DNA of 64,000 nt from assembly GCF_002917105.1 (NCBI RefSeq), contig NZ_PQFZ01000009.1, positions 172,330-236,329 on the forward strand. The letters run 5' to 3'. Positions 26,584 to 37,848 of this stretch are shown piece by piece. Below the pieces are notes generated by a model. It made no database searches. It had not been told where the DNA came from and was given only the letters and a program-made list of their open reading frames with translations. The translations under genes were made by a program, and so were the position numbers. Positions within the stretch are counted from its first letter, which is position 1, and each line of letters begins with the position of its first letter. Origin of the DNA: Allobosea psychrotolerans. GTDB taxonomy: Bacteria; Pseudomonadota; Alphaproteobacteria; Rhizobiales; Beijerinckiaceae.

Positions 26584-27111
26584 TCAGTCCAGCATCGCGG
26601 CAAGCGCATTGACGGTGTTGGCGTTACGCAGCGTGCCGATGCCGAGTTTTTTGGTTGTCAGATGCGAGAGCAGCTTCGTCTCGCTCGGTTTGCCGCCGAA
26701 GTCGATCCATAAATCGCCGTCCGCAAGGGCGAGCGCAATACCTGGCGTGGCGATCCTGCCGAGCATGGACAAGGCATCCGGGCTAAGCGGGCTTCGCATG
26801 ACGCGGATGCCGATATCGGCGCTGTTCCCGTCCGGGAAGGGATTTTGGGCGGCAAGCCGCCGCCAGGCCTGCGCCGTGCGCAGGATGATATCGACATGCT
26901 TGCCGAAACGCGTGCGGAAAGCCGCCTCCAAGCGGCTCTCAATCGCTGGGAGGGGCGCATCCTCGCCCTCGAAGATCAGATTGCCGGTGGCGACCCAGCT
27001 GCGCACATCGCCAAAGTCCAGCGCCGCCACCATAGCCTTCAGATCCGCCATCGCCAGCCGCTTGCCGGGGCCGAGCACGACCGAGTGCAGTAGGGCGACA
27101 TAGGTCGTCAT
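26584..27111 (-). CDS. DUF1697 domain-containing protein
   Basis: A 175-residue soluble protein of the DUF1697 family, function unknown. Typical features are MTTYVALLHSV near the start, MADLKAMVAALDFGDVRSWVATGNLIFE and the C-terminal KLGIGTLRNANTVNALAAML. Family members usually begin with a YVALLRGINVG motif, which here reads YVALLHSVVLG, so the conserved Gly-Ile-Asn is changed. It starts 7 nt after the coaA stop and is probably co-transcribed with it. Confidence 0.88.
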   Translation of the reverse strand: MTTYVALLHSVVLGPGKRLAMADLKAMVAALDFGDVRSWVATGNLIFEGEDAPLPAIESRLEAAFRTRFGKHVDIILRTAQAWRRLAAQNPFPDGNSADIGIRVMRSPLSPDALSMLGRIATPGIALALADGDLWIDFGGKPSETKLLSHLTTKKLGIGTLRNANTVNALAAMLD

Positions 27112-27118
27112 GGCGGCT

Positions 27119-28093
27119 CTAGAGCCGCCGCAGGGCGACCTGCTGGATGCGGTGGCTCGCGCCCTTGGTCAGGATCAGGCTGGCGCGCTGGCGGGTCGGC
27201 AGGATGTTCTCCTGCAGATTCGGCAGGTTGATGCCGCTCCAGAGCTTCTCCGCGATCGAAAGCGCCTCGTCCTCGTCGATCTCGGCATATTTGCGGAAGA
27301 AGGAGCGCGGATCGCGGAAGGCGGTCTGGCGCAGGGTCATGAAGCGGTTGACGTACCAGCGATGCAGATCGTTCTCATCGGCGTCGAGATAGACCGAGAA
27401 GTCGAAATAATCGGAGACGAAGGGGATGACCTTGCCGTCCTTGGGCATGCGGCTCGGCTGCAGGACGTTCAGGCCTTCCAGGATCAGGATGTCGGGCCGC
27501 TCGACCGTGACCTCCTCGCCCGCCATCACGTCATAGACCAGATGCGAATAGACCGGGGCGGAGACCGAGGGCTTGCCGGCCTTGACGTCGGAGAGGAAGC
27601 GCAGGATCGCCGAACCGTCATAGCTTTCGGGAAAGCCCTTGCGCTGCATCAGGCCGCGCCGCTCCAATTCGGCATTGGGCAACAGGAAGCCGTCAGTGGT
27701 GACGAGCTCGACCTTGGGCGTGTTGGGCCAGCGCGAGAGCAGCGCCTTCAACACGCGCGCCGTGGTCGATTTGCCGACGGCGACCGAGCCGGCGACGCCG
27801 ATGATATAGGGAACCTTGACCTCGGCCTCGGCCATCAGGAAGCGTTGCGTCGCCTTGAACAGGCCTTGCGTGGCGGCGACATAAAGCGAGAGCAGGCGCG
27901 AGAGCGGCAGGTAGATCGCTACGATCTCGTCGAGCGAGATCGGGTCGTTGATCGATTGCAGCTTGGTCAGGTCGTCGACCGACAGCGTCAGCGGCGTATC
28001 GGCGCGCAGATGCGCCCATTCATCGCGCGTGAAGCTGCGATAGGGCGAGCCCAGCTCGGGATCGGCCGGGGCGGGGATCAGACGCTGGTCCAT
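27119..28093 (-). CDS. coaA: Type I pantothenate kinase CoaA
   Basis: A 324-residue kinase that phosphorylates pantothenate in the first step of coenzyme A synthesis. The P-loop [13 protein letters not shown] and the sequences [20 protein letters not shown] and [12 protein letters not shown] are standard for bacterial type I enzymes. ATG at 28093 (MDQRLIPAP) is preferred over an upstream TTG at 28126. It follows hisE after 54 nt, the usual hisE-coaA order in Rhizobiales, and begins a run of minus-strand genes down to 24245. Confidence 0.96.
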   Translation of the reverse strand: MDQRLIPAPADPELGSPYRSFTRDEWAHLRADTPLTLSVDDLTKLQSINDPISLDEIVAIYLPLSRLLSLYVAATQGLFKATQRFLMAEAEVKVPYIIGVAGSVAVGKSTTARVLKALLSRWPNTPKVELVTTDGFLLPNAELERRGLMQRKGFPESYDGSAILRFLSDVKAGKPSVSAPVYSHLVYDVMAGEEVTVERPDILILEGLNVLQPSRMPKDGKVIPFVSDYFDFSVYLDADENDLHRWYVNRFMTLRQTAFRDPRSFFRKYAEIDEDEALSIAEKLWSGINLPNLQENILPTRQRASLILTKGASHRIQQVALRRL

Positions 28094-28147
28094 GAGGCGA
28101 CCCGCATTCCAGGCTTCGAGGTTCAACGCAGGACTAGCCTCGGCTTC

Positions 28148-28468
28148 TCAACGGGGCCGCGCGGCCTTCTCCGCCAGACCGGAGCGCACCGTGCGTGCCT
28201 CAAGCTGGCTCAACACGTCTCGCAATGCAACATCGCGCGACAAGAGCACGACTAACAGATGATAGAGCAGATCGGCGCTTTCGGCGATCAGCTCGTCGCG
28301 ATCGCCCTTCACGGCGGCGATGACGGCCTCCACCGCCTCTTCTCCGAGCTTTTTTGCAGCGCGTTCAGGCCCCGCCGCGATGAGCTTCGCCGTCCAGGAT
28401 TCCTCGGGCGAGGCTTTCGCCCGCTCGGCGATGATGCGTTCGAGATCCGCTAGGGTGAAGGCTGTCAT
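28148..28468 (-). CDS. hisE: Phosphoribosyl-ATP pyrophosphatase HisE
   Basis: A 106-residue enzyme of the second step of histidine synthesis, hydrolysing PR-ATP to PR-AMP. The MazG-like fold signature is visible: [13 protein letters not shown] and [18 protein letters not shown], with the metal-binding Glu and Asp residues. HisI is a separate protein not in the window. GGAGG lies just upstream of the ATG on the minus strand, directly at the edge of the large palindrome 28478-28610, which separates it from hisF. Confidence 0.96.
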   Translation of the reverse strand: MTAFTLADLERIIAERAKASPEESWTAKLIAAGPERAAKKLGEEAVEAVIAAVKGDRDELIAESADLLYHLLVVLLSRDVALRDVLSQLEARTVRSGLAEKAARPR

Positions 28469-28477
28469 ACTGACCTC

Positions 28478-28610
28478 CTGTCATTCCGGCGCGCACTGAG
28501 GGTGCGAACCCGGAACCCACGACCGGGTGCAATCGCAAGATTTGGGCAAAGGGCGGCTCGCCCAATCGTGGGTTCCGGGTTCTTCGCGATGCGAAGCCCC
28601 GGAATGACAG
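28478..28610. repeat. Intergenic palindromic element, family B (copy 2), between hisF and hisE
   Basis: Outer arms CTGTCATTCCGG (28478-28489) and CCGGAATGACAG (28599-28610) are perfect complements. Inner arms 28506-28522 and 28566-28582 are a perfect 17-bp inverted repeat containing GAACCCGGAACCC. The whole 133-nt unit lies inside the his operon, abutting the hisE ribosome-binding site, so it would be transcribed and form a strong cruciform-like hairpin. Confidence 0.75.
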
Positions 28611-28633
28611 CCAAGGTGAGCACTGCCATCAGC

Positions 28634-29398
28634 TCAATCCAGCCGCATCGCCAGACCCGCCGCCGCCATGTGCTCCTTGGCCTGCTGGATCGTGTAGGTG
28701 CCGAAATGGAAGATCGAGGCCGCAAGCACCGCGCTGGCATGGCCGTCGCGCACGCCGGCGACGAGATCGTCGAGATCGCCGACGCCGCCCGAGGCGATCA
28801 CGGGAACCGAGACGGCATCGGCGATGCGCTCGGTCAGGCCGAGATCATAGCCCGATTTGGTGCCGTCGCGGTCCATCGAGGTGACGAGCAGTTCGCCGGC
28901 GCCGAGCGAGACGACCTCGCGGGCGAAGGCGACGGCGTCGAGCCCGGTGGGATTGCGCCCGCCATGGGTGAAGATCTCCCAGCGGCCGGGCGAAACCTGC
29001 TTGGCGTCGATGGCCACGACGACGCATTGGCCGCCGAACTTTTCCGCCGCCTCCCTGACGAAGCCGCGATTGGTCACGGCCGCCGTGTTGATCGAGACCT
29101 TGTCGGCTCCCGCCAGCAGCAGTGCCCGGATATCCTCGATCTTGCGTACGCCGCCGCCCACCGTCAGCGGCATGAAGCAGGCCTCGGCCGTGCGCGTCAC
29201 GACATCGAACAGGATCCCGCGATCCTCGTGGCTGGCCGTGATGTCGAGAAAACAGAGCTCGTCGGCGCCCGCCGCGTCATAGGCCTTGGCGGCCTCGACC
29301 GGATCGCCGGCGTCGACGAGATCGAGAAACTTCACGCCCTTGACGACGCGGCCGTCCTTGACGTCGAGGCAGGGGATGATGCGGGTTTTCAGGGTCAT
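28634..29398 (-). CDS. hisF: Imidazole glycerol phosphate synthase cyclase subunit HisF
   Basis: A 254-residue TIM-barrel enzyme that, with HisH, closes the imidazole ring in histidine synthesis and releases AICAR. Motifs include [16 protein letters not shown] with the catalytic Asp, [22 protein letters not shown] and [13 protein letters not shown]. The length is normal. It is separated from hisA by an oppositely oriented gene, so it needs its own promoter; three 16-bp tandem repeats lie 21-68 nt upstream of its start. Confidence 0.97.
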   Translation of the reverse strand: MTLKTRIIPCLDVKDGRVVKGVKFLDLVDAGDPVEAAKAYDAAGADELCFLDITASHEDRGILFDVVTRTAEACFMPLTVGGGVRKIEDIRALLLAGADKVSINTAAVTNRGFVREAAEKFGGQCVVVAIDAKQVSPGRWEIFTHGGRNPTGLDAVAFAREVVSLGAGELLVTSMDRDGTKSGYDLGLTERIADAVSVPVIASGGVGDLDDLVAGVRDGHASAVLAASIFHFGTYTIQQAKEHMAAAGLAMRLD

Positions 29399-29418
29399 CA
29401 GTGCTGCTGGGCCAAGAT

Positions 29419-29466
29419 GAGGTCAGATAAGGACGAGATCGGATAAAGGCGAGATCGGACAAGCGA
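29419..29466. repeat. Three 16-bp tandem repeats upstream of hisF
   Basis: Units 29419-29434, 29435-29450 and 29451-29466 share the pattern GAGATCGGATAAGGC with few changes. They lie between the hisF start and the divergent pheC-like gene. The regular spacing could place bound proteins about one and a half helical turns apart. No known binding consensus was recognised. Confidence 0.7.
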
Positions 29467-29583
29467 GGGCATATAGCGCCGCGGCCGCCCGGCACGCAAA
29501 CGCAGCCGCGCAGGGGGCCCGGATTGATCGGCGGCACGTTCCCTGCTCTCCTGCTCGCCATAAGCAAGAACAGAGGGATTTCC

Positions 29584-30399
29584 ATGACGATCACCACGAC
29601 ATTCAAGGGCCTGAAGCTGGCGACCCGGGGCCTTACGATCGGGCTTGGCCTGGCTGTCGGGCTCGGCCTCGGCGCGGCCGCGCTTGCCCAGGCGCCGGCG
29701 AGCCAGCTTGACGCCATCCAGAGCCGCGGCGCGCTGCAGGTCTGCACGACGGGCGACTACAAGCCGTTCACCCTGGCCAAGGACGGCAGCTATGAGGGCA
29801 TCGACATCGAGCTGGCGAAATCGCTCGCCAAGGCGCTCGGCGTCGAGGCCAAGTTCGTCCAGACGAAATGGTCCGATCTCCTGACCGATATGGGGTCGGG
29901 AAAATGCGACGTCGCCATGGGCGGCATTTCGGTGACGCTCGACCGACAGAAGAAGGTCTTCTTCTCCGCGCCTTACCTCGTCAACGGCAAGGCGCCGATC
30001 GTGCGCTGCGCCGACAAGGCGAAGTTCCAGACAATCGCCGACATCGACAAGCCGGAGACCCGTGTCGTGGTCAATCCCGGCGGCACCAATGAGCGTTTCG
30101 TGCGGGCGAACTTCAAGAAGGCCGACATCCGCGTCTTCCCCGACAACGTCACCATCTTCGACGAGATCCTGGCCGGCCGGGCCGATCTGATGATCTCGGA
30201 ATCGATCGAGACCAAGGTCCAGGAGAAGGCCAAGCCGGGCTTGTGCGCCGTCAATCCCGATGAGCCGCTGCAATATGGCGAGATGGGCTACATGCTCCCG
30301 CGCGGCGACGCGACCTTCAAGGCCTTCGTCGACCAATGGCTGCATCTGGCCAAGGCGACCGGCGAATTCGCCGGGATCTACAACCAGTTCGTGAAGTGA
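29584..30399 (+). CDS. Periplasmic cyclohexadienyl dehydratase-like protein (PheC family)
   Basis: A 271-residue exported protein with a signal peptide (hydrophobic stretch to about residue 36, likely cut after ALAQA). The mature part has the solute-binding fold and matches PheC, the periplasmic prephenate/arogenate dehydratase: QVCTTGDYKPFT, KCDVAMGGISVTLDRQK, VVVNPGGTNERFVRA and FPDNVTIFDEI. An amino-acid ABC binding protein is the alternative, but no permease is adjacent. AGAGGGAT precedes the ATG at 29584. It lies on the plus strand inside the minus-strand his cluster, between hisA and hisF. Confidence 0.85.
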   Translation: MTITTTFKGLKLATRGLTIGLGLAVGLGLGAAALAQAPASQLDAIQSRGALQVCTTGDYKPFTLAKDGSYEGIDIELAKSLAKALGVEAKFVQTKWSDLLTDMGSGKCDVAMGGISVTLDRQKKVFFSAPYLVNGKAPIVRCADKAKFQTIADIDKPETRVVVNPGGTNERFVRANFKKADIRVFPDNVTIFDEILAGRADLMISESIETKVQEKAKPGLCAVNPDEPLQYGEMGYMLPRGDATFKAFVDQWLHLAKATGEFAGIYNQFVK

Positions 30400-30426
30400 G
30401 CGGCCGAACCGGCGGCAGTCGGCGGC

Positions 30427-31173
30427 TCAGGCCGCCGACACGCTTGCGGCCTTCGCCACCCGTGCCAGCGCCGCAGCCGGGTCGATCCGCCCGTCATAGA
30501 GCGCCCGGCCTGTAATCGCGCCCTCCAGGATTGCCGCATCGGGCGCACAGAGCCGCTCGATGTCGGCCATCGAGGCAAGCCCGCCCGAGGCGATGACGGG
30601 GATCGTCAAGGCGTTCGCCAGCGCGATGGTGCCGTCCCAATTGATGCCCTGGAGCATGCCGTCGCGGGCGATGTCGGTGTAGACGATCGCCGCGACGCCG
30701 GCATCCTCGAAGCGGCGGCCGAGATCATCCGCAGCCAGCGCCGAGGTCTCGGCCCAGCCCTCGACCGCGACATAGCCGTCGCGCGCATCGATGCCGACCG
30801 CGACCTGGCCGGGAAAGGCCTTCGCCGCCTCCTTGACGAAGCCGGGATCGCGCACCGCGGCCGTGCCGATGATGACGCGGCGCACGCCCTTCTTCAGCCA
30901 GCCCTCGACCGTCGCCATGTCGCGGATGCCCCCGCCGAGCTGCACCGGGAAGGCGACGCGCGCGAGGATCGCCTCGACGGCGGCCGCATTCATCGGCTTG
31001 CCGGCGAAGGCGCCGTCGAGATCCACGACATGCAGCCACTGGAAGCCCTGGGCCTCGAAGGCGGCTCCTTGAGCGGCGGGATCGTCATTGAAGACGGTGG
31101 CCTGGCCCATGTCGCCCTGTTTGAGGCGGACGCACTGGCCATCCTTGAGATCGATGGCGGGAAACAGGATCAC
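30427..31173 (-). CDS. hisA: Phosphoribosylformimino-5-aminoimidazole carboxamide ribotide isomerase HisA
   Basis: A 248-residue TIM-barrel isomerase of histidine synthesis, making PRFAR for HisF-HisH. Motifs are [16 protein letters not shown] with the catalytic Asp, [14 protein letters not shown] and [15 protein letters not shown] at 31173 overlaps the hisH stop as GTGA, implying coupled translation; a GTG three codons upstream is less likely. Downstream (28 nt) lies the end of the convergent pheC-like gene. Confidence 0.96.
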   Translation of the reverse strand: MILFPAIDLKDGQCVRLKQGDMGQATVFNDDPAAQGAAFEAQGFQWLHVVDLDGAFAGKPMNAAAVEAILARVAFPVQLGGGIRDMATVEGWLKKGVRRVIIGTAAVRDPGFVKEAAKAFPGQVAVGIDARDGYVAVEGWAETSALAADDLGRRFEDAGVAAIVYTDIARDGMLQGINWDGTIALANALTIPVIASGGLASMADIERLCAPDAAILEGAITGRALYDGRIDPAAALARVAKAASVSAA

Positions 31174-31826
31174 GGCGTCCACCCGAGGAAGTTGGCGATC
31201 AGCTTCAAGCCGAGCTTCTGGCTCTTCTCGGGATGGAACTGCGTGCCGGCAACATTGCCGCGCGCCACCATCGCGGTGACGGGGCCGCCATGCTCGGTCA
31301 GCGCCAGCACATCCTGAGGCCGCTCGGGCGTCAGCGCATAGGAGTGCACGAAATAGGCGTGCAGCCCTTCCGGCCCGGTCTCGATGCCGTCGAGCAGCGC
31401 ATGCTCATCCTGCTTGTGCAGGGTGTTCCAGCCCATATGCGGGATCTTGAGGCTGTCATCATTGGGCACGATCAGTGCGACATCGCCTGGAATCCAGCCA
31501 AGGCCCTGCGTCACGGTGTATTCGAGCCCGCGCGAGGCCAGAAGCTGCATGCCGACGCAGATGCCCAGGAAAGGCCGCTGCTTCTGGCGGACGACCTCCT
31601 CGAGGGTCTCGACCATGCCCGGCACGGCATCGAGCCCGCGCCGGCAATCGGCGAAGGCGCCGACACCAGGCAGCACGATGCGATCGGCCTGGCGCACCTC
31701 GGCGGTGTCGCTGGTGACACGGATGGTCGAGGCGATGCCTGACTCGGTCGCCGCACGCTCGAACGCCTTGGCGGCCGAGTGCAGATTGCCCGAGCCGTAG
31801 TCGATGATGGTGACGAGCTGGCTCAT
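31170..31826 (-). CDS. hisH: Imidazole glycerol phosphate synthase glutaminase subunit HisH
   Basis: A 218-residue class I glutamine amidotransferase that feeds ammonia to HisF. The nucleophile C90 is in [11 protein letters not shown], and the His-Glu pair is in [10 protein letters not shown]. The N-terminal [11 protein letters not shown] is typical. It starts within the stop of the DUF2628 gene (ATGA) and ends within the hisA start (GTGA), so these genes form a tight operon. Confidence 0.97.
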   Translation of the reverse strand: MSQLVTIIDYGSGNLHSAAKAFERAATESGIASTIRVTSDTAEVRQADRIVLPGVGAFADCRRGLDAVPGMVETLEEVVRQKQRPFLGICVGMQLLASRGLEYTVTQGLGWIPGDVALIVPNDDSLKIPHMGWNTLHKQDEHALLDGIETGPEGLHAYFVHSYALTPERPQDVLALTEHGGPVTAMVARGNVAGTQFHPEKSQKLGLKLIANFLGWTP

Positions 31827-32311
31827 CGGCCCCGTGCCTCCGGAAACAGGCCGATGATCGGCACCGAGGCCGCGGGCTGCGGGCGTGCGGGTGCAACAGG
31901 GGCCGCGCGCGGCGGCGTGACCTCGCCGGCCAAGGCACGCTCGAAATAGCGTCGCTCGGCCTCGGGCAGTCCCCGCGCCTCGACGACATCGGCCAGCCGC
32001 CAGCCCTGGCGTGCGAGCTTGCGGGCGATCAGGTTCTGGCCCTCGAAGCCAAGGAACAGCGCCAGCGCCCCATGCGCCAGGATCAGCGCGCCGGTGCTGA
32101 GGCCGAACCTGTTCTGCCCATAGAACAGCGCGCCCCAGATAAGCGCGAAAACGGCAGTCGCCAGCCAGAGCCGGTTGATCAGCAGCCAGAACCCGCTCAG
32201 CACAAAGGCCGACCAGGTAAAGGTCTCCGGCAGCAGGCGCGCCTGCTCGATCTCTTCGCGCGGGCCGCCGGAACCGGGCGGCGGGATCATCACGGTATAG
32301 AACGCCATCAT
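31823..32311 (-). CDS. DUF2628 domain-containing membrane protein
   Basis: A 162-residue protein with two or three hydrophobic segments ([18 protein letters not shown] and a following pair), preceded by a charged N-terminus and followed by a Pro/Ala-rich tail. It matches DUF2628 proteins that sit between hisB and hisH in many Rhizobiales; no function is known. GAGGAGACG precedes the tandem ATGATG at 32311. Its stop overlaps the hisH start by 4 nt. Confidence 0.87.
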   Translation of the reverse strand: MMAFYTVMIPPPGSGGPREEIEQARLLPETFTWSAFVLSGFWLLINRLWLATAVFALIWGALFYGQNRFGLSTGALILAHGALALFLGFEGQNLIARKLARQGWRLADVVEARGLPEAERRYFERALAGEVTPPRAAPVAPARPQPAASVPIIGLFPEARGR

Positions 32312-32318
32312 CGTCTCC

Positions 32319-32906
32319 TCAGAGAGCGCCCTTGGTCGAGGGCACACGGCCACCCTCGCGCGGATCGACCTCGAGCGCCTGCCGCAAGGCGCGCGCCAGG
32401 CCCTTGAAGCAGCTCTCGGCGATATGATGGGCGTTGTCGCCATAAAGCGTCTCGACATGCAGCGTGATGCCGGCATTCATCGCGAAAGCCTGGAAGAACT
32501 CGCGCACCAGTTCGGTGTCGAAGCTGCCGATCTTCTCCGCCTTGAACTGCGTGCGGAAGACGAGGAAGGGCCGGCCGGAGACGTCGATCGCGACGCGGGT
32601 CAGCGTCTCGTCCATCGGCAGATGCACGTCGGCATAGCGGCGGATGCCCTTCTTGTCGCCAAGCGCTGCTTTGAGCGCCTCGCCCAATGCGATGCCGGCA
32701 TCCTCGACCGAGTGATGGTCGTCGATATGGGTGTCGCCCTTCACGCTGACGCTGGTGTCGATCAGCGAATGCCGGGCGAACAGGTCGAGCATATGGTCGA
32801 AGAAGCCGACGCCGGTCGAAACTTCAGCCTTGCCGGTGCCATCGAGCACGAGCTTGACCGCGATGTCGGTCTCGTTGGTGCGGCGCTTCACTTCGCCAGA
32901 ACGCAT
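32319..32906 (-). CDS. hisB: Imidazoleglycerol-phosphate dehydratase HisB
   Basis: A 195-residue Mn-dependent dehydratase of histidine synthesis, single-function type (no phosphatase domain). Metal-ligand motifs are [30 protein letters not shown] and [19 protein letters not shown]. It is the first gene of the minus-strand his run hisB-DUF2628-hisH-hisA and is divergent from hslV. Confidence 0.97.
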   Translation of the reverse strand: MRSGEVKRRTNETDIAVKLVLDGTGKAEVSTGVGFFDHMLDLFARHSLIDTSVSVKGDTHIDDHHSVEDAGIALGEALKAALGDKKGIRRYADVHLPMDETLTRVAIDVSGRPFLVFRTQFKAEKIGSFDTELVREFFQAFAMNAGITLHVETLYGDNAHHIAESCFKGLARALRQALEVDPREGGRVPSTKGAL

Positions 32907-32984
32907 CTGGAAATCCTCAATAGCGGCAAGAGCGGCTCATTGGCGGTGCTTTAGCAGCGCATTGACCGAGTTGCCACCCGGCCG

Positions 32985-33012
32985 ATTGTCTGGCGGCCAA
33001 AAACCCCTACAT
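32985..33012 (+). promoter_or_regulatory. Candidate heat-shock (RpoH) promoter for hslVU
   Basis: ATTGTC (32985-32990) and CCCCTACAT (33004-33012) are separated by exactly 13 nt, close to the RpoH pattern CTTGAA-N13-CCCCAT. It lies about 40 nt before the hslV start. HslVU is heat-shock regulated in many proteobacteria. The -35 half is weak. Confidence 0.4.
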
Positions 33013-33047
33013 CTGGCGCTGACCCTGGAATAGCGGAACACGCCTCG

Positions 33048-33617
<570 letters not shown>

Positions 33618-33640
33618 CGGCCTGATTTACGGACAGCATA

Positions 33641-34951
33641 ATGACTTCCTTCTCTCCCCGCGAGATCGTCTCCGAACTCGACCGTTTCATCGTCGGCCAG
33701 AACGACGCCAAGCGCGCTGTCGCGATCGCGCTGCGCAATCGCTGGCGCCGGCAGCAGCTCGAAGGGCCGCTGCGCGAGGAGGTTTCGCCGAAGAACATCC
33801 TGATGATCGGGCCGACCGGCTGCGGCAAGACCGAGATCGCGCGCCGCCTCGCCAAACTCGCCGGCGCGCCCTTCCTCAAGGTCGAGGCGACCAAGTTCAC
33901 CGAGGTCGGCTATGTCGGCCGCGATGTCGAATCGATCGTGCGCGATCTCGTCGAGGTCGCGATCGGGCTGGTGCGCGAGAGCCGGCGCAAGGACGTGCAG
34001 GCAAAAGCGCATATCGCCGCCGAGGAGCGCGTGCTCGACGCGCTGGTCGGCTCGACCGCGAGCCCCGCCACGCGCGACAGCTTCCGCCGCAAGCTGCGCG
34101 CCAACGAGCTCGACGAGAAGGAGATCGAGGTCGAGATCGCCTCGGGCGGCGGCTCTGCCGCGCCGATGTTCGAGCTTCCCGGCATGCCGGGCGCGTCGAT
34201 CGGCGCGATCAATCTCGGCGACATGTTCGGAAAGGCCTTCGGCCAGAAGGGCAAGCCGAGGCGCGTGCTGGTCAAGGACGCCTATGGCCCGCTCCTGACC
34301 GAGGAGAGCGACAAGCTGATCGACCAGGAGGCGATCGTGCAGGCCGCGATCCGCGAGGTCGAGAACAACGGCATCGTCTTCCTCGACGAGATCGACAAGA
34401 TCTGCTCCCGTGAGGGCAAAAGCGGGGCCGACGTATCGCGCGAGGGCGTGCAGCGCGACCTCCTGCCGCTGATCGAGGGCACAACGGTCGCGACCAAGCA
34501 TGGCGCGGTGAAGAGCGACCATATCCTGTTCATCGCGTCGGGCGCCTTCCACGTCTCGCGGCCCTCCGACCTCTTGCCGGAACTGCAGGGCCGCCTGCCG
34601 ATCCGCGTCGAACTGCACCCGCTCGACGTCGAGGATTTCAAGCGCATCCTGACCGAGACGGAAGCAAGCCTGATCAAGCAGACGGTGGCGCTGATGGCGA
34701 CCGAGGAGGTCACCATCCACTTCACCCCCGATGCGATCGACGCGATCGCGCGCATTGCGGTGGATGTGAATTCGACGGTCGAGAACATCGGCGCGCGGCG
34801 CCTGCAAACCGTGATCGAGCGCATTCTCGACGAGATTTCCTTCACCGCGCCCGACCGCTCCGGCGACACGGTCACGATCGACGGGGCTTATGTCGAGGCG
34901 CGCATCGGCGATCTCGCGAAGAACGCCGATCTGAGCCGGTTCATCCTCTGA
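33641..34951 (+). CDS. hslU: ATP-dependent protease ATPase subunit HslU
   Basis: A 436-residue AAA+ unfoldase. Walker [10 protein letters not shown] is at 57-65, the pore motif GYVGRDVES follows near 90, Walker B is in [10 protein letters not shown] (about 249-258), and sensor 2 is in [14 protein letters not shown] near 383-396. The insertion (I) domain between them is complete. Its stop overlaps the murJ start by one base (TGATG). Confidence 0.97.
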   Translation: MTSFSPREIVSELDRFIVGQNDAKRAVAIALRNRWRRQQLEGPLREEVSPKNILMIGPTGCGKTEIARRLAKLAGAPFLKVEATKFTEVGYVGRDVESIVRDLVEVAIGLVRESRRKDVQAKAHIAAEERVLDALVGSTASPATRDSFRRKLRANELDEKEIEVEIASGGGSAAPMFELPGMPGASIGAINLGDMFGKAFGQKGKPRRVLVKDAYGPLLTEESDKLIDQEAIVQAAIREVENNGIVFLDEIDKICSREGKSGADVSREGVQRDLLPLIEGTTVATKHGAVKSDHILFIASGAFHVSRPSDLLPELQGRLPIRVELHPLDVEDFKRILTETEASLIKQTVALMATEEVTIHFTPDAIDAIARIAVDVNSTVENIGARRLQTVIERILDEISFTAPDRSGDTVTIDGAYVEARIGDLAKNADLSRFIL

Positions 34952-36552
34952 TGCAGAAGCCGGCGGAGGGCGCGCCGGAACCCTCCCGCCTTGCTCGGGA
35001 TTCCGCCATTGTCGGCGCGGCGACGATTCTGTCGCGCCTGCTCGGCTTCGCCCGCGACGTGCTGATCGCAAGGTTATTGGGCGCAGGCCCGGTGGCTGAC
35101 GCCTTTCTCGCCGCGCTGCGCCTGCCCAATCTGGTGCGGCGCGTGCTCGGCGAGGGCGGGCTGAACGCGCCATTCGTGCCGCTCTATCTCGCCGTGAAGG
35201 CGGCGCGCGGAGAAGAGGCGGCCAGGCGGTTCACCGGCGAGGCGGCCGGACATCTCGGCCTGCTGCTGCTCGGCTTGGTCGCGCTCGGCGAGATCTTTGC
35301 GCCCTGGGTCGTGCTGGGCCTGGCCGGCGGCTTCGCGGAGGAGCCGCAGACGCTCGCGCTCGCCGCGCACTACACCAGGCTGATGCTGCCCTTCCTGCTG
35401 CTGACGACGCTGGCCGCCATGCTGGCGGCCGTGCTCAACGCGGAGAAACGCTTCACGCTGGCCGCGCTCGCGCCCGCGCTGATGAACGCGCTTCTGGTCG
35501 GTTTCCTGCTCGTCTCGCTGGCGCGCGGGCTGGAGGCCGAGCTTGCAGCGCAATCACAAGCCGTCCTGGTCAGCCTGACCGGGCTCGCCCATCTCGGCCT
35601 GGTCCTGTTCGCCCTGCGCAAGATGTTTGCCCTGCACAAGACCGGGCTTGCGCGCCCGAGCCTGCGCTGGTCGCCCGAGATGGCACGGCTGGTCCGGACG
35701 GGCGGCGCCACCCTGCTGGCGGCCTCGGCCGCGCAGCTCGTGCTGCTGGTGGCGACGCAGATCGCCTCCGCCGAGCCCGGCTCGGTCGCCGCGCTGTATT
35801 ATGCCGACCGTGTCTTCCAGCTGCCGCTCGGCTTCGTCGGCGTGGCGATGGGCACCGTCGTCTTGTCCGAAATGGCCGATTCGGCGCAGGCGAGCGGGCC
35901 GGACGCCCGGCTCGGACAGGCGCTGGCGCTGGGCCTCGCGCTGGCGCTGCCGGCGGCGCTCGCCCTTTTCGTGCTGGCGGAGCCAATCGTCTCCGTGCTG
36001 TTCGAGCACGGCCGTTTCGGCGCGGAGGATCGCGCCCGCACCGCCGCCGCGCTCGCCGGCTTTGCGCTCGGCCTGCCCTTCGCCGTCATCGCGAAAGTCT
36101 TCGGACAGGTCTATTTCGCCCGTCAGACGCCGCGCCTGCCCTTGCTGGCGGGTTGTATCGCCGTCCTGGTCGCGGCGATGGCCGGCTATGCCTTGGCCGG
36201 CGACGGCAATGCCGCCCGGATGGCGGCCTGCGCGGCGAGCCTGGCTTTCCTGGCGCAGGCGGTGCTGCTTGGCGTGGCGCTGCTGCGGGACGGGATCTGG
36301 CGCCCCAGCATTGCCAATCTGCGTCCCATCGCCGCCAGCCTTGCGGCCTCAGCCATCATGCTGGGCGTTCTGCTGATTCTCGCCTTCCTGCTCGCCGCCA
36401 GGCTGGCGCCGACGCAATCGACGCCCTGGCGGGTCGCGGGGCTGGCGGCTCTGTGCGCTGGGGGAGCCTTTTCCTATGGCGCTGCCGGCCTGCTCCTGGG
36501 CGCCTTTGGCACCTTCTCCGTGCCGCGCTACTTGCGCAAGCGGCGGGCATGA
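34951..36552 (+). CDS. murJ: Lipid II flippase MurJ
   Basis: A 533-residue inner-membrane protein with about 14 helices that flips lipid II for peptidoglycan synthesis. The N-terminal signature [29 protein letters not shown] is diagnostic of the MviN/MurJ family. Coupled to hslU by TGATG. The trpS frame is open across its 3' end and an ATG at 36549 overlaps its stop as ATGA. Confidence 0.95.
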   Translation: MQKPAEGAPEPSRLARDSAIVGAATILSRLLGFARDVLIARLLGAGPVADAFLAALRLPNLVRRVLGEGGLNAPFVPLYLAVKAARGEEAARRFTGEAAGHLGLLLLGLVALGEIFAPWVVLGLAGGFAEEPQTLALAAHYTRLMLPFLLLTTLAAMLAAVLNAEKRFTLAALAPALMNALLVGFLLVSLARGLEAELAAQSQAVLVSLTGLAHLGLVLFALRKMFALHKTGLARPSLRWSPEMARLVRTGGATLLAASAAQLVLLVATQIASAEPGSVAALYYADRVFQLPLGFVGVAMGTVVLSEMADSAQASGPDARLGQALALGLALALPAALALFVLAEPIVSVLFEHGRFGAEDRARTAAALAGFALGLPFAVIAKVFGQVYFARQTPRLPLLAGCIAVLVAAMAGYALAGDGNAARMAACAASLAFLAQAVLLGVALLRDGIWRPSIANLRPIAASLAASAIMLGVLLILAFLLAARLAPTQSTPWRVAGLAALCAGGAFSYGAAGLLLGAFGTFSVPRYLRKRRA

Positions 36553-36599
36553 GCCAGAAGCCCCCCTCCTTTTCCTCGTTCGTGATCACGGAGCGCCCG

Positions 36600-37646
36600 A
36601 TGGCGACCTTTCACCAGCGCGTCTTCTCAGGCATGCAGCCGACTTCGACGCTGCATCTCGGCAATTATCTGGGCGCGCTGACCAACTGGGTCGCGATGCA
36701 GCAGACGCATGAATGCATCTATTGCGTCGTCGACATGCACGCGATCACCATGTGGCAGGATCCCGCCGACCTGAAGCGGGCGATCCGCGAGGTCACTGCG
36801 GCTTATGTCGCGGCCGGCATCGACACCAAGAAGAGCATCATCTTCAACCAGAGCCAGGTCTCCGGCCATGCCGAGCTTGCCTGGATCTGCAACTGCATCG
36901 CGCGGCTGGGCTGGATGAACCGCATGACCCAGTTCAAGGAGAAGGCCGGCAAGGATCGCGAGAACGCCTCGCTGGGTCTTTACGCCTATCCGAGCCTGAT
37001 GGCGGCCGACATCCTGCTCTACAAGGCCACGCATGTGCCGGTCGGCGAGGATCAGAAGCAGCATCTGGAGCTGACCCGCGACATTGCGCAGAAGTTCAAC
37101 AACGACTTCGCCGACCAGATCGCGGAGCGGAACCTCGGCACCGGCAATCTCGGCTTCTTCCCGCTGCCCGAGCCGATGACGCAGGGCCCGGCGCCGCGCG
37201 TCATGAGCCTGCGCGACGGCACCAAGAAGATGTCGAAATCCGATCCGTCCGATTATTCGCGGATCAACCTGACCGACGATGCCGAGACCATCGCCCAGAA
37301 GGTGCGCAAGGCGAAGACCGATGCGGAGGCGCTGCCTTCCGAGGAAAAGGGGCTGGAGGGCCGGCCCGAGGCCGAGAACCTCGTCGGCATCTATGCCGGC
37401 CTGGAAGGCGTCACCAAGGCGCAGGTGCTGAGCCAGTTCGGCGGCGGACAGTTCTCCGGCTTCAAGGCGGCGCTGGTCGATCTCGCCGTCGCCAAGCTCG
37501 CGCCCATCGCCGGCGAAATGCGCCGTCTGCTCGCCGAACCCGCCCATATCGACGCGATTCTCGGCAATGGAGCGGAGCGCGCGCAAGCTATCGCCGCGCC
37601 GATCCTGGCCGACGTCAAGGACATAATCGGCTTCGTCCGGCGCTGA
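36600..37646 (+). CDS. trpS: Tryptophan-tRNA ligase TrpS
   Basis: A class I aminoacyl-tRNA synthetase of 348 residues. The HIGH-like motif is in [11 protein letters not shown] and the KMSKS motif is in [14 protein letters not shown] at 36600 ([11 protein letters not shown]) is preferred: GGAG at 36590-36593 is well spaced and the sequence matches family N-termini. An in-frame ATG at 36549 coupled to murJ would add 17 residues. It follows murJ, as in many Rhizobiales. Confidence 0.95.
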   Translation: MATFHQRVFSGMQPTSTLHLGNYLGALTNWVAMQQTHECIYCVVDMHAITMWQDPADLKRAIREVTAAYVAAGIDTKKSIIFNQSQVSGHAELAWICNCIARLGWMNRMTQFKEKAGKDRENASLGLYAYPSLMAADILLYKATHVPVGEDQKQHLELTRDIAQKFNNDFADQIAERNLGTGNLGFFPLPEPMTQGPAPRVMSLRDGTKKMSKSDPSDYSRINLTDDAETIAQKVRKAKTDAEALPSEEKGLEGRPEAENLVGIYAGLEGVTKAQVLSQFGGGQFSGFKAALVDLAVAKLAPIAGEMRRLLAEPAHIDAILGNGAERAQAIAAPILADVKDIIGFVRR

Positions 37647-37848
37647 GTTTCCCGCTGCGACCTCGGCGGGCTTGCGCTGACGCTGCGGCGCGGTTCACCA
37701 TGCCGGCTCCTGGCGCGCGATCGGTTCGGGACGACACATCCCGAAGCGTGAATCGTCCGCCTCTGTTTTGAGTGAGAGCCGGTCACACGCCTCGGATCGA
37801 AAACGATCCAAGACGCCCCAACTCTCGAAGCGGCGACAGGTCACCCCA

